From Flavobacterium sp. Root420 (GTDB taxonomy: Bacteria > Bacteroidota > Bacteroidia > Flavobacteriales > Flavobacteriaceae), in NCBI RefSeq assembly GCF_001427905.1, contig NZ_LMEF01000030.1:1-64000 (forward strand): a DNA stretch of 64,000 nucleotides. The letters are read 5' to 3'. Each line of letters begins with the position of its first letter. Positions within the stretch are counted from its first letter, which is position 1. The position numbers and the translations under genes were made by a program. The notes below the pieces were generated by a model. That model made no database searches and had not been told where the DNA came from. It worked only from the letters and a program-made list of their open reading frames with translations. Below, one piece after another: positions 26,880 to 34,886 of the stretch.

Positions 26880-28520
26880 ATGTCAAAAAAAATTAATCTT
26901 TTTGCCAACCTTAAATCTGATTTTGCTTCAGGTTTAGTGGTTTTTTTGGTGGCTCTTCCGTTGTGTTTAGGTATAGCAATGGCTTCTGGAGCGCCTTTAT
27001 TTTCTGGAATTATCGCAGGTGTTATTGGTGGTATTGTGGTAGGTTGTTTGAGCCAGTCGCATATTAGTGTATCTGGCCCGGCAGCTGGTTTAACAGCTAT
27101 TGTGTTAACCGCGATCACTGATTTTGGTGCCTTTGATGTGTTTTTAATGTCTGTTTTTATTGCTGGATTAATTCAATTAGCATTAGGATTTTTAAAAGCC
27201 GGAAGTATTTCAAATTATTTTCCAACCAATGTAATTGAAGGAATGTTAGCGGGTATCGGAATTATTATCATTCTGAAACAGTTGCCGCACGCTTTTGGTT
27301 ATGATGCTGATTTTGAAGGTGATCAGGCTTTTATTCAGAATGACGGAAGCAATTCGTTCTCCTTTTTATTCGATGTAATTAATCATATCCAATTAGGAGC
27401 TGTAGTTATTTCGTTAGTTTCATTAGTAATATTAATTGCCTGGGATAAAGTTTCTTTTTTGAAGAAATTAAAATTAGTTCCGGGTGCACTAATAGCCGTT
27501 ATTGCTGGTATTGTTTTAAATGAGATTTTTATTTCAACAGGAAGTTCCTTAGCAATTGCAAAGGATCACTTGGTTTCCTTACCAGTTCCAAAATCTTTTG
27601 ACGAATTTAAATCAATTCTTATTACGCCAAATTTTGCTGCTGTTACAAATCCGCAGGTTTGGGTAGTAGGGGTTACCATTGCTATTGTAGCATCTATTGA
27701 AACTTTATTATGTATTGAAGCTGCAGACAGAATGGATGTTCAAAAACGTTATACCAATACAAATGTGGAACTTAGGGCTCAGGGAATTGGTAACATTGTA
27801 AGTTCACTTTTAGGTGGATTACCAATGACATCTGTTGTGGTGAGATCATCTGCGAATAATAATGCAGGAGCGAAATCTAAAATGTCTGCTATTATTCACG
27901 GTGTACTTTTATTGGTAAGTGTTTTGAGTATTCCGGCGTTATTAAATAAAATTCCGTTGGCTACTTTGGCTACTGTTTTGATATTAGTTGGATATAAATT
28001 AGCGAAGCCGGCAACTTTCTTCCATTTTTGGGAAAAAGGAAAATATCAGTTCGTACCTTTTATTGCCACTTTAGTATTTGTTGTAGCAACAGATTTATTG
28101 AAAGGTGTAGCATTAGGAATTATCATCAGTATTATTTTTGTTTTGAGAGGAAACCTGAAAAGAGCTTACAGCTTTAAAAAAGAAGAATACGAAGACGGCG
28201 ATGTTATTCATATCGACTTAGCACAGGAAGTTTCATTCTTAAACAAAGCAGCTATCAAATTGACTTTGAATGAAATCCCTGAAAACTCAAAAGTGATTAT
28301 CAACGCGCACGATACCGAATATATAGCACACGATGTTTTGGATTTAATTCGTGAGTTTAAAGAAACGCGTGCCATTGATGAAAATATCAAGGTAAAACTT
28401 AAAGGCTTTAAAAAAGCATATCAGTTAGAAAATACTCCTGATAAAGACAATCACGTTTCGATCGAGCATTATTATGATGTTGCAAAGAGAGCATTGGTTA
28501 AAAAGGAAACATTAAAATAG
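26880..28520 (+). CDS. SulP-family anion transporter, probable bicarbonate uptake
   Basis: 546 aa with about eleven to twelve membrane segments in the first 430 residues (NLKSDFASGLVVFLVALPLCLGIAMASGAPLFSGI start is typical). It ends in a STAS-like cytoplasmic domain (about 440-530, HIDLAQEVSFLNKAAIKLTLNEI). SulP proteins carry sulfate, bicarbonate or dicarboxylates. The next gene is a beta-carbonic anhydrase, which favours HCO3- transport. That substrate is inference. Confidence 0.88.
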   Translation: MSKKINLFANLKSDFASGLVVFLVALPLCLGIAMASGAPLFSGIIAGVIGGIVVGCLSQSHISVSGPAAGLTAIVLTAITDFGAFDVFLMSVFIAGLIQLALGFLKAGSISNYFPTNVIEGMLAGIGIIIILKQLPHAFGYDADFEGDQAFIQNDGSNSFSFLFDVINHIQLGAVVISLVSLVILIAWDKVSFLKKLKLVPGALIAVIAGIVLNEIFISTGSSLAIAKDHLVSLPVPKSFDEFKSILITPNFAAVTNPQVWVVGVTIAIVASIETLLCIEAADRMDVQKRYTNTNVELRAQGIGNIVSSLLGGLPMTSVVVRSSANNNAGAKSKMSAIIHGVLLLVSVLSIPALLNKIPLATLATVLILVGYKLAKPATFFHFWEKGKYQFVPFIATLVFVVATDLLKGVALGIIISIIFVLRGNLKRAYSFKKEEYEDGDVIHIDLAQEVSFLNKAAIKLTLNEIPENSKVIINAHDTEYIAHDVLDLIREFKETRAIDENIKVKLKGFKKAYQLENTPDKDNHVSIEHYYDVAKRALVKKETLK

Positions 28521-28651
28521 AAATTTAAAACAAATTAAATAAATTAAGGTATTTCTAAATTGTTTGAAGTATCAAAATTTAGGTAACTTTACATAAGTTC
28601 TTTTTGATACGTCTAATCGCATAGAAATGCCACTCAAAAATTAAAAAAATA

Positions 28652-29290
28652 ATGAAAGAGTTTTATAAGCAGTTAATAGAAAACAACAAAAAATGGGTAG
28701 AAAAATCATTAGCATTAGACCCAAATTATTTCGCGGATTTAGCTAAAGGACAAACACCGCCATTGTTATGGATTGGATGTTCTGACAGCCGTGTTCCTGC
28801 AAATGAAATTATTGGTGCTAAACCAGGTGAAGTTTTTGTACACCGTAATATTGCCAATATGGTTGTTCACTCAGACATGAATATGTTAAGTGTACTGGAT
28901 TATGCAGTAAACGTTTTAAAAGTAAAACACGTTATTGTTTGCGGACATTACGGATGTGGTGGTGTAAAAGCTGCAATGGGAAATATGTCTGTTGGAATCA
29001 TCGACAACTGGATTCGTCATATTAAGGATGAATACCGTTTACACGATAAATACTTAAATTCAATTGAAAATGAAACAGAACGTTTCAATGCTTTTGTTGA
29101 AATCAATGCTAAAGAGCAAGTTTACAACTTAGCAAAAACATCTATCGTACAGGGAGCCTGGAAAAATGGTCAGGAATTAATGCTTCACGGATGGGTTTAC
29201 GGTTTAAATTCTGGTTTTATAACTGATTTGAATGTAAACATTGCTTCAAATGAGGAATTAGATGATGTATATCAATTAAGTAATCTTTAA
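28652..29290 (+). CDS. can: Beta-class carbonic anhydrase
   Basis: 212 aa, interconverting CO2 and bicarbonate in the cytoplasm. The zinc ligands Cys43 (IGCSDSRVP), His99 and Cys102 (VCGHYGCGG) and the Asp45-Arg47 dyad are all present. It is 131 bp downstream of the SulP gene. A TTTG (28563) and TAACTTTA (28584) pair could form its own promoter, so both coordinated and separate transcription are possible. A terminator follows. Confidence 0.95.
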   Translation: MKEFYKQLIENNKKWVEKSLALDPNYFADLAKGQTPPLLWIGCSDSRVPANEIIGAKPGEVFVHRNIANMVVHSDMNMLSVLDYAVNVLKVKHVIVCGHYGCGGVKAAMGNMSVGIIDNWIRHIKDEYRLHDKYLNSIENETERFNAFVEINAKEQVYNLAKTSIVQGAWKNGQELMLHGWVYGLNSGFITDLNVNIASNEELDDVYQLSNL

Positions 29291-29310
29291 GAAGATTAAA
29301 TTATAAGAAT

Positions 29311-29340
29311 AAAAAATCGCCTCAAAAGGGCGATTTTTTT
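29311..29340. terminator. Terminator of carbonic anhydrase gene
   Basis: AAAAAATCGCC (29311-29321) pairs with GGCGATTTTTT (29329-29339). It also ends at the stop codon of the convergent gene. Confidence 0.88.
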
Positions 29341-30542
29341 TATTCGTTTTCATCTAGATTTTCGTTGAAAGCTGATGGTAACATTGTTGGAATAAACTTT
29401 ATTAAAATCGGCAATAATAAACTTCCGCCGGGAAGTAAAAAGATAGTAAGTGACGGAATCGTTTTACAAATATCCAAAAGCTGTTTTTTTACTTTTTTCT
29501 TTTCCTTGGCATCCAGATCTCTGGTAGTGGAATAAGCTAAAAGAACCATTAATTCTTTACTCTGAACTATTTCCTTAACAAGCCTGTTTTTGTTTCTAAT
29601 AATCAATTTTACGACAGTGTGTGTCATTTGATCGTAAAAATGCTTTACAGGATTTGAATAATTGAAATATGGAATTTTCTTTTTATGTGTTGTTATAAAC
29701 GAATTGGTGGTATCAATACTATGCGTTATAAAATCATCAGAAACTCTCATCATTGATCCTAATGAATATAAAAAGTATGCTTCTTCATTTTCTACAACGC
29801 CATCACTCCATAAAGCCATTCCGGCCATGTCAATAAGGTAATAATGCTCCAGTTTATTGGTAAAATTATCAAGTTGTAAAGTTTCTAAAGTATCAACCGT
29901 AACTTTTGAAAATTTTGAATATCGAATTGAAGCTTCAAAAAGTTTAATCAATAAATCGTCGTGTTGTGATTTTACTGTTTTGGTTTTTAAGGCCAAACCA
30001 ACAATTCCAAGAACGGTTTCTTCAATTCGTTTTAAATATTTCTCCGGAATTGCGCCATGTTCTAAATATTGTCTAAAAGCCAGTACATCAATAAACAACA
30101 ATGCGTTGGTTACTAAATGCGAAAAGTTTTTACTGATGATGCTATCGTTAGTTTGAACTCTCTGATCGATTATACTTTCTAACGAAAGGGAAGGTGTATC
30201 TTTTGGAAGTAAAATTTTAAACAAACTAAACCCTTCCGGATTCATTTCTTTATAAAATTTTAAAACTTCGGTAGTAAAGTTATTGGGCTCAGAATTTTTT
30301 TTCTCTAAGCAAAAGACACCATATAAAGTGTTTAATAAAGCAATTTTAGAAATTTCAGTTTTAAACCAGCCTTTTATCGGAATTGGAATTTGGGAATCAA
30401 TAGAAATGATATGCCCATAAATGAACCCGGTCGCTCTGACTTTATCATAAAACGATTCATTAGTTTCAAAAGGAATAGCTTCTGAAAACTTTTGTTCGCT
30501 AAAAAACTTATCTATCCAACCTGGTGCTGATGGGTTAATCAT
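29340..30542 (-). CDS. LETM1-related protein
   Basis: 400 aa. The C-terminus (FLLPGGSLLLPILIKFIPTMLPSAFNEN, from about residue 367) closely resembles the LETM1 membrane motif of mitochondrial ion-homeostasis proteins. Most of the rest is helical and soluble, with a conserved start PSAPGWIDKFFSEQ. In flavobacteria such proteins have been labelled LETM1-related biofilm-associated proteins. Role not established here. The C-terminal membrane insertion suggests an inner-membrane location. Monocistronic. Confidence 0.72.
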   Translation of the reverse strand: MINPSAPGWIDKFFSEQKFSEAIPFETNESFYDKVRATGFIYGHIISIDSQIPIPIKGWFKTEISKIALLNTLYGVFCLEKKNSEPNNFTTEVLKFYKEMNPEGFSLFKILLPKDTPSLSLESIIDQRVQTNDSIISKNFSHLVTNALLFIDVLAFRQYLEHGAIPEKYLKRIEETVLGIVGLALKTKTVKSQHDDLLIKLFEASIRYSKFSKVTVDTLETLQLDNFTNKLEHYYLIDMAGMALWSDGVVENEEAYFLYSLGSMMRVSDDFITHSIDTTNSFITTHKKKIPYFNYSNPVKHFYDQMTHTVVKLIIRNKNRLVKEIVQSKELMVLLAYSTTRDLDAKEKKKVKKQLLDICKTIPSLTIFLLPGGSLLLPILIKFIPTMLPSAFNENLDENE

Positions 30543-30646
30543 TAACTTTTGTTTGAGGCTACAAAGCTATATCTTTTTCTTGTTTTAGAATTACTTTTAA
30601 AATGAAATAACCACTAGATTTTGTGAAAAATAGTGGTTATTGTATT

Positions 30647-31174
30647 TTATTTGATGATTCCTGCACAGGCAACCCTCCCACCGGCATTTCCAGTTGGTTG
30701 TGTCGTAAAATCATCTGTTCCCTGATGTACGATCAAACCTTTTCCTAAAACATCTTTGGTTTCATCACCACAACCTACACACCATTCGTCTGTCGTTAAT
30801 GTAATGGTTCCGTTACCTTTTGCATCAGCAGTAAAGTTACCAATATCACCTTTGTGGTATTCGCCAACGCCCCATTTTCCGTGTTTTTTAAAGGTAGGAT
30901 TCCAGTGTCCACCGGCTGAACTTCCATCAGCTGCAGTACAATCTGATTTTTCATGAATGTGAATCGCGTGAACTCCAGGTTGTAATCCGGCCACTTTTGC
31001 AACAAAAGTTACTTTTCCGTTTTTCTCTGTAAAAGTAGCTGTTCCACTTACGGTACTATTACTTTTTGGTTCTAAATTTACAGTTAAAGTTTTGGCATCA
31101 TTCGATTTTGTATTTGTCTTACAGCCAATAATTAAGGCTGTAATTATAGCGAAAGAAACAATTATTTTTTTCAT
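30647..31174 (-). CDS. sodC: Cu,Zn superoxide dismutase, lipoprotein
   Basis: 175 aa. Lipoprotein signal with lipid Cys18 (ALIIGC). Metal ligands of the Cu,Zn SOD fold are visible: His72 and His74 (AIHIHEKSDC), His90 (SAGGHWNP), His98 and the C-terminal GGRVACAGI with the disulfide cysteine. It converts superoxide to peroxide in the periplasm or outer-membrane leaflet. Nested inverted repeats lie in its upstream region. Not adjacent to oxyR, 5 kb away. Confidence 0.93.
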   Translation of the reverse strand: MKKIIVSFAIITALIIGCKTNTKSNDAKTLTVNLEPKSNSTVSGTATFTEKNGKVTFVAKVAGLQPGVHAIHIHEKSDCTAADGSSAGGHWNPTFKKHGKWGVGEYHKGDIGNFTADAKGNGTITLTTDEWCVGCGDETKDVLGKGLIVHQGTDDFTTQPTGNAGGRVACAGIIK

Positions 31175-31216
31175 ATGTGAGACTTTTAAATTAAAGATTA
31201 AGTAAATTTAACATAA

Positions 31217-31277
31217 AAAATACGATATAACTTAACGTCTTAAGTTAAAAAAATCTAAAACTATTTTATCGTATTTT
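31217..31277. repeat. Nested inverted repeats between sodC and META-domain gene
   Basis: An outer pair AAAATACGATA (31217-31227) and TATCGTATTTT (31267-31277) encloses an inner pair TAACTTAA (31228-31235) and TTAAGTTA (31240-31247). Both are perfect. The position in a divergent intergenic region suggests regulatory use or a structural repeat. Confidence 0.6.
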
Positions 31278-31388
31278 AATAACAGTTTAAGGCTGAAGAC
31301 AAAAATATTGCTTAAATTCGTAAAGGTTTTTAATCAAAAAATTCCCAAATCCGGTTTTCTAATTCATTAATATTTAACACTTAACATT

Positions 31389-31814
31389 ATGATGAAGAAT
31401 ATTCTTATCCTTGTTTTTTGTAGCACGGTCTTACTTTCGTGTAAATGCAAAAAAACAGATTCAGTTTCTAAACTAGAAGGAAATTGGGAATTAAATTATA
31501 TTTCAGGACCACGAATAGCTTTTGATGGTTTGTATCCAAATAAAAAACCAATCCTAAATTTTGACCTGAAAGAAAATCATATTTCCGGGAACAGTAGCTG
31601 TAATTCTTTTAACGGAAAACTGGTTCTCGACGCTAATAAAATTGATTTTGCCCAACCTATGGCGATGACCAAAATGATGTGTCAGGACGGACAGGGAGAA
31701 CAGGTGTTTATGAGCACTTTGCAAAAAATAACATCTTATGATGTAACTGATGATGGTAAAACACTGAATCTTATTTCTGGTGACATTGCTATGATGCGAT
31801 TTACCAAAAAGTAA
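31389..31814 (+). CDS. META/HslJ-domain lipoprotein
   Basis: 141 aa (start ambiguous between 31389 and 31392). Lipobox STVLLSC, followed by a META domain: LEGNWELNYISGPRIAF, NHISGNSSCNSFNGKL, and the C-terminal FAQPMAMTKMMCQDG (the MTxMxC pattern of HslJ). META-domain proteins are small heat-shock- or antibiotic-associated envelope proteins of uncertain role. First of three genes that may be co-transcribed (31389-33331), with gaps of 35 and 42 bp. Confidence 0.85.
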   Translation: MMKNILILVFCSTVLLSCKCKKTDSVSKLEGNWELNYISGPRIAFDGLYPNKKPILNFDLKENHISGNSSCNSFNGKLVLDANKIDFAQPMAMTKMMCQDGQGEQVFMSTLQKITSYDVTDDGKTLNLISGDIAMMRFTKK

Positions 31815-31849
31815 GTTCTACTTTATTAACTCTATTAAATATTTATTTT

Positions 31850-32371
31850 ATGAAACGTAAACTATTGATTTTACTAGTGTTATTGTGCTTTTTAAGTTTT
31901 CCGGTCTTGGCTCAGGAAAAAACAAAGAAAGAATTAAAAGCAGACAGAGAATTACAAAAACAAAAAGAAATTGAAACGCTTATCGATTCTAAAAATTTTG
32001 TTTTTGAAGCACAAAAAGTCACGCCACAAGGCGGCCGAATGTTGAATTTAGATTACAATACTTATTTTTTGAAATTTAATACCGAAAAGACAACTTGCGA
32101 TCTGCCTTTTTTTGGTCGGGCTTTTAATGTAGCCTATGGAGGAGATGGCGGAATTAAATTTGAAGGTATCCCAGAAAATATAAAAATTGAGAAAAAGAAA
32201 AAATCGATTAATGTCAAAGCAACAGTTAAAGGTAAAGATGATGTTTATACACTTTACTTTAATGTTTTCTTTGATGGAGGAGCAACGCTGTCTGTAAATA
32301 GTAATAACAGGGCATCGATTTCATATGATGGAGAAATTGAAGCTCCAAAAGCGGATGAAAATAAAAAATAA
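31850..32371 (+). CDS. DUF4251-domain secreted protein
   Basis: 173 aa. A signal peptide (KLLILLVLLCFLSFPVLAQ) is followed by a charged linker and then the DUF4251 core: NFVFEAQKVTPQGGRMLNLDYNTYFLKF, CDLPFFGRAFNVAYGGDGGIKFEG. The fold is a beta-sandwich periplasmic or surface protein. Function unknown. It lies between the META gene and a probable outer-membrane channel gene. Confidence 0.8.
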   Translation: MKRKLLILLVLLCFLSFPVLAQEKTKKELKADRELQKQKEIETLIDSKNFVFEAQKVTPQGGRMLNLDYNTYFLKFNTEKTTCDLPFFGRAFNVAYGGDGGIKFEGIPENIKIEKKKKSINVKATVKGKDDVYTLYFNVFFDGGATLSVNSNNRASISYDGEIEAPKADENKK

Positions 32372-32413
32372 AAAGAGCGTTTTAGTCTAATTATTCTCTG
32401 AATTTTTCAATTT

Positions 32414-33331
32414 ATGCCAAAAAGTACTTTTAATGTTTTGATTCAGAAACATCATTTTATGATGTTGTTTTTCATGGGAATATTTTCAGCTTTTAGTCAG
32501 GATTTAGAACCAAGGGTTTATGCTAATGTTCCGAAAAATTTAAATGTAGCCGCCATAGGATATGCCTACATGGATGGAAATGTCCTGACAGAACCATCCT
32601 TGCCTATTTCTGATTTCACTATTCAAAGTCATAATCTGGCCGCAACTTATGTAAGAACATTTGGTTTGTCAAACAAATTGGCGCGTGTACAAGTCGCATT
32701 GCCATTTACTTTTATGGATGGATCGGCGAATGTAAACGGTGAAAATATAACAGGTTCGAGAACTGGTTTTGCTGACATGAAAGTCCGCTTTGGAGTTAAT
32801 TTATTAGGTTCTCCGGCTCTTGATAAAGCTGAGTTTAGAAAGTACGAACAAAAGACCATTTTAGGGATGAGTTTGGTAACGTCTATTCCCACAGGAAAAT
32901 ATTATGACGATAAACGAGTGAATATAGGTACAAACCGTTGGGGCTTTAAGCCTGAAATTGGTGTCTCGCAACGATTTTCTCATTTTTATGCCGAAGTCTA
33001 TGGCGGTGTTTGGTTCTATACCGATAACAATGATTTTTTAGGAAAAAAATTGGAACAGAAACCAACTTATAGTTTACAGGCACACACCAGTTATTATTTT
33101 AAGAACAGTATGTGGGTTGGTTTTAATACGAATTGGTTTTTTGGAGGCAAAACAATTACAGACGGAGTTTCAGATGCCAGCGCAATAGATAACTGGAGAG
33201 TAGGAGCAACATTTTCAACGCCAATAGCAAAAGGGCAATCAATCAGATTTCAATATCATGTGGGAGCTTATACCAACAATGGATTAAATTATTATGCAAT
33301 AACAGCTGCTTATCAATACTCTTTCTTCTAG
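32414..33331 (+). CDS. Outer-membrane transporter-like beta-barrel protein
   Basis: 305 aa. A signal sequence near residues 14-29 (FMMLFFMGIFSAFSQ) is followed by a beta-barrel with alternating pattern and ending with a C-terminal Phe (AITAAYQYSFF). Similarity to the phenol/MetA-pathway outer-membrane group (PF13557) is suggested by YVRTFGLSNKLARVQVALPF and TSIPTGKYYDDKRVNIGTNRW. The transported compound is not clear. The ATG at 32414 leads to a long N-terminal region before the signal. An ATG at 32459 or 32462 (FMM) is an alternative start. Confidence 0.7.
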   Translation: MPKSTFNVLIQKHHFMMLFFMGIFSAFSQDLEPRVYANVPKNLNVAAIGYAYMDGNVLTEPSLPISDFTIQSHNLAATYVRTFGLSNKLARVQVALPFTFMDGSANVNGENITGSRTGFADMKVRFGVNLLGSPALDKAEFRKYEQKTILGMSLVTSIPTGKYYDDKRVNIGTNRWGFKPEIGVSQRFSHFYAEVYGGVWFYTDNNDFLGKKLEQKPTYSLQAHTSYYFKNSMWVGFNTNWFFGGKTITDGVSDASAIDNWRVGATFSTPIAKGQSIRFQYHVGAYTNNGLNYYAITAAYQYSFF

Positions 33332-33391
33332 AAATGAAAATAATGTAATGTGTTTAGAATTAGTTTATTTGATAGTGCATAAATGTTTAAA

Positions 33392-33429
33392 AAAAGCGGC
33401 AGTTGTAGAAATCTATAACTGCCGCTTTT
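33392..33429. terminator. Strong bidirectional terminator
   Basis: AAAAGCGGCAGTT pairs with AACTGCCGCTTTT, with an inner TAGA/TCTA stem. It separates the transporter and chitinase genes. Confidence 0.9.
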
Positions 33430-33445
33430 CTTATTTTAAGACTAT

Positions 33446-34540
33446 TTATTTTGCTGTTTTAACTTCGTAAATGGCGTTAACCATTCCATCCTTCGAACTA
33501 TCTAAAGTAAGTTCCCAAAACATAATTCCGCCTAATTTTTTAGCTTTTACATATTCTGTTTTAGCTTTGATGGATTTAATATCATCAGCTGTTGCAAATG
33601 TTTTTGTTCCTGCGTTGTACCAATAAGGTGCTTGCGCTTTTTCATCATAAAAATATTTCCAACCGTTTGCTTCTGTATAAGTTGTAGCAAAGTTTTTAAA
33701 ATTTACACCTTCAATATGTTCACCAGCCTGATATAAACCATTATTGATATTTTCAACGTTTTTCCAGGTTCTGGTATAAAAAGCGCCACCAATAACTAAT
33801 TTATCAGCAGGGACTCCCTGATTTAATAAGTAGGTTACGGCTCTGTCTGTTGATTCTTCGTTTGGTTTTGTGCTGTACAATGGAGTGTGGTGTCCCGTAA
33901 CTTTAGAATACCCGTTAACCAAATCGTAACTCATAATATTGATACGATTTACAAGTGGCGCAACAGCTTTCCAATCTATAGATTCGTCCAGGTATTTTTG
34001 AAAACCACCGGCAGCAAAACTCAATTCATATTTTTTTCCTAAAGTCGAACGTAAAATTTTGATTAGTTCTGTAAAATTTGGCTTATCAACAGCTTGATAC
34101 AAATGTCCAGGAAGTCCTTCTATAGCCGGGTATTCCCAATCCAAATCTAAACCATCTACTTTAAAATAAGTACTTACTTCTTTTACTGATTTTGCAAAAG
34201 CTAACCTTCCTTCCGGAGTTGAGAATGCAGCAGAGCAAGGTTCACAGCCACCCCAGCCACCAAGAGATAAAACAATTTTTAATTGTGGATTCTTAGCTTT
34301 TAAAGAAACGAGGTGTTTAATTGTTATCGAATCTTTAGGCGAATCAACGCTTAGTTTGCCGTTTTTTAGGTGGCAGAAACTAAAAATAATTTGATCTAGT
34401 TTGTTGACTTCATATTCGTTAATTAATTTGTCATCACCTGTGTAGTAAGCAATGATATCCATTTTTTTATTTTTTTGTGCGAAACTGTTTGTAGTAAATA
34501 AGCACAATAAAAAGAAGGCAATCAGGTTAATTTGTTTCAT
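33446..34540 (-). CDS. Glycoside hydrolase family 18 chitinase
   Basis: 364 aa with signal peptide (MKQINLIAFFLLCLFTTNSFAQ), so secreted or periplasmic. The catalytic motif D129-GL-D132-L-D134-W-E136 with acid Glu136 and the SxGG motif LSLGGWGG (91-98) are present. Single catalytic domain, no obvious carbohydrate-binding module or C-terminal sorting signal. It would hydrolyse chitin or related N-acetylglucosamine polymers by substrate-assisted catalysis. Confidence 0.92.
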   Translation of the reverse strand: MKQINLIAFFLLCLFTTNSFAQKNKKMDIIAYYTGDDKLINEYEVNKLDQIIFSFCHLKNGKLSVDSPKDSITIKHLVSLKAKNPQLKIVLSLGGWGGCEPCSAAFSTPEGRLAFAKSVKEVSTYFKVDGLDLDWEYPAIEGLPGHLYQAVDKPNFTELIKILRSTLGKKYELSFAAGGFQKYLDESIDWKAVAPLVNRINIMSYDLVNGYSKVTGHHTPLYSTKPNEESTDRAVTYLLNQGVPADKLVIGGAFYTRTWKNVENINNGLYQAGEHIEGVNFKNFATTYTEANGWKYFYDEKAQAPYWYNAGTKTFATADDIKSIKAKTEYVKAKKLGGIMFWELTLDSSKDGMVNAIYEVKTAK

Positions 34541-34654
34541 TTTAAAGTTTGTTGTTTTTTGAATGCTAAATATAAAACATTAGAATCGAAAATTCACTAC
34601 CCATTTTGTAGAACAAATATAATTTAATAAAGATTTGTGAAATGATTTGCAGGA

Positions 34655-34756
34655 TAGTATAGAGGCACACAGCAGTCGTCTCTGCTGCGTGTAGACGCAC
34701 TGCTGTGCGCCTCTACCTTATGCACTGTGATTTAGACATATGCTATGCGTCTCTAC
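34655..34756. repeat. Palindromic GTAGAGGCGCAC-type intergenic repeat
   Basis: The 346-bp gap between chitinase and acyl-CoA dehydrogenase contains TAGAGGCACACAGCAGTCGT, CTCTGCTGCGTGTAGACGCA, CTGCTGTGCGCCTCTAC and a third degenerate ATGCTATGCGTCTCTAC. Arms are inverted relative to each other and can form long hairpins. Similar elements are dispersed in many Bacteroidota and cyanobacterial genomes. Confidence 0.75.
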
Positions 34757-34822
34757 TTTTAAAGGACCTTATATTACTTATATGGTAAAAAAAAACATAT
34801 GGTGAAATATAAAATAAAAAAT

Positions 34823-34854
34823 AAACCCGCACAGTTTCGGACTTGTGCGGGTTT
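34823..34854 (-). terminator. Terminator of beta-oxidation operon
   Basis: AAACCCGCACA (34823-34833) pairs with TGTGCGGGTTT (34844-34854), flanked by A-rich sequence on the left, after the last gene of the operon. Confidence 0.85.
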
Positions 34855-34886
34855 AAACAAATTAAAAGCTAAAAACTATTTTTGTA

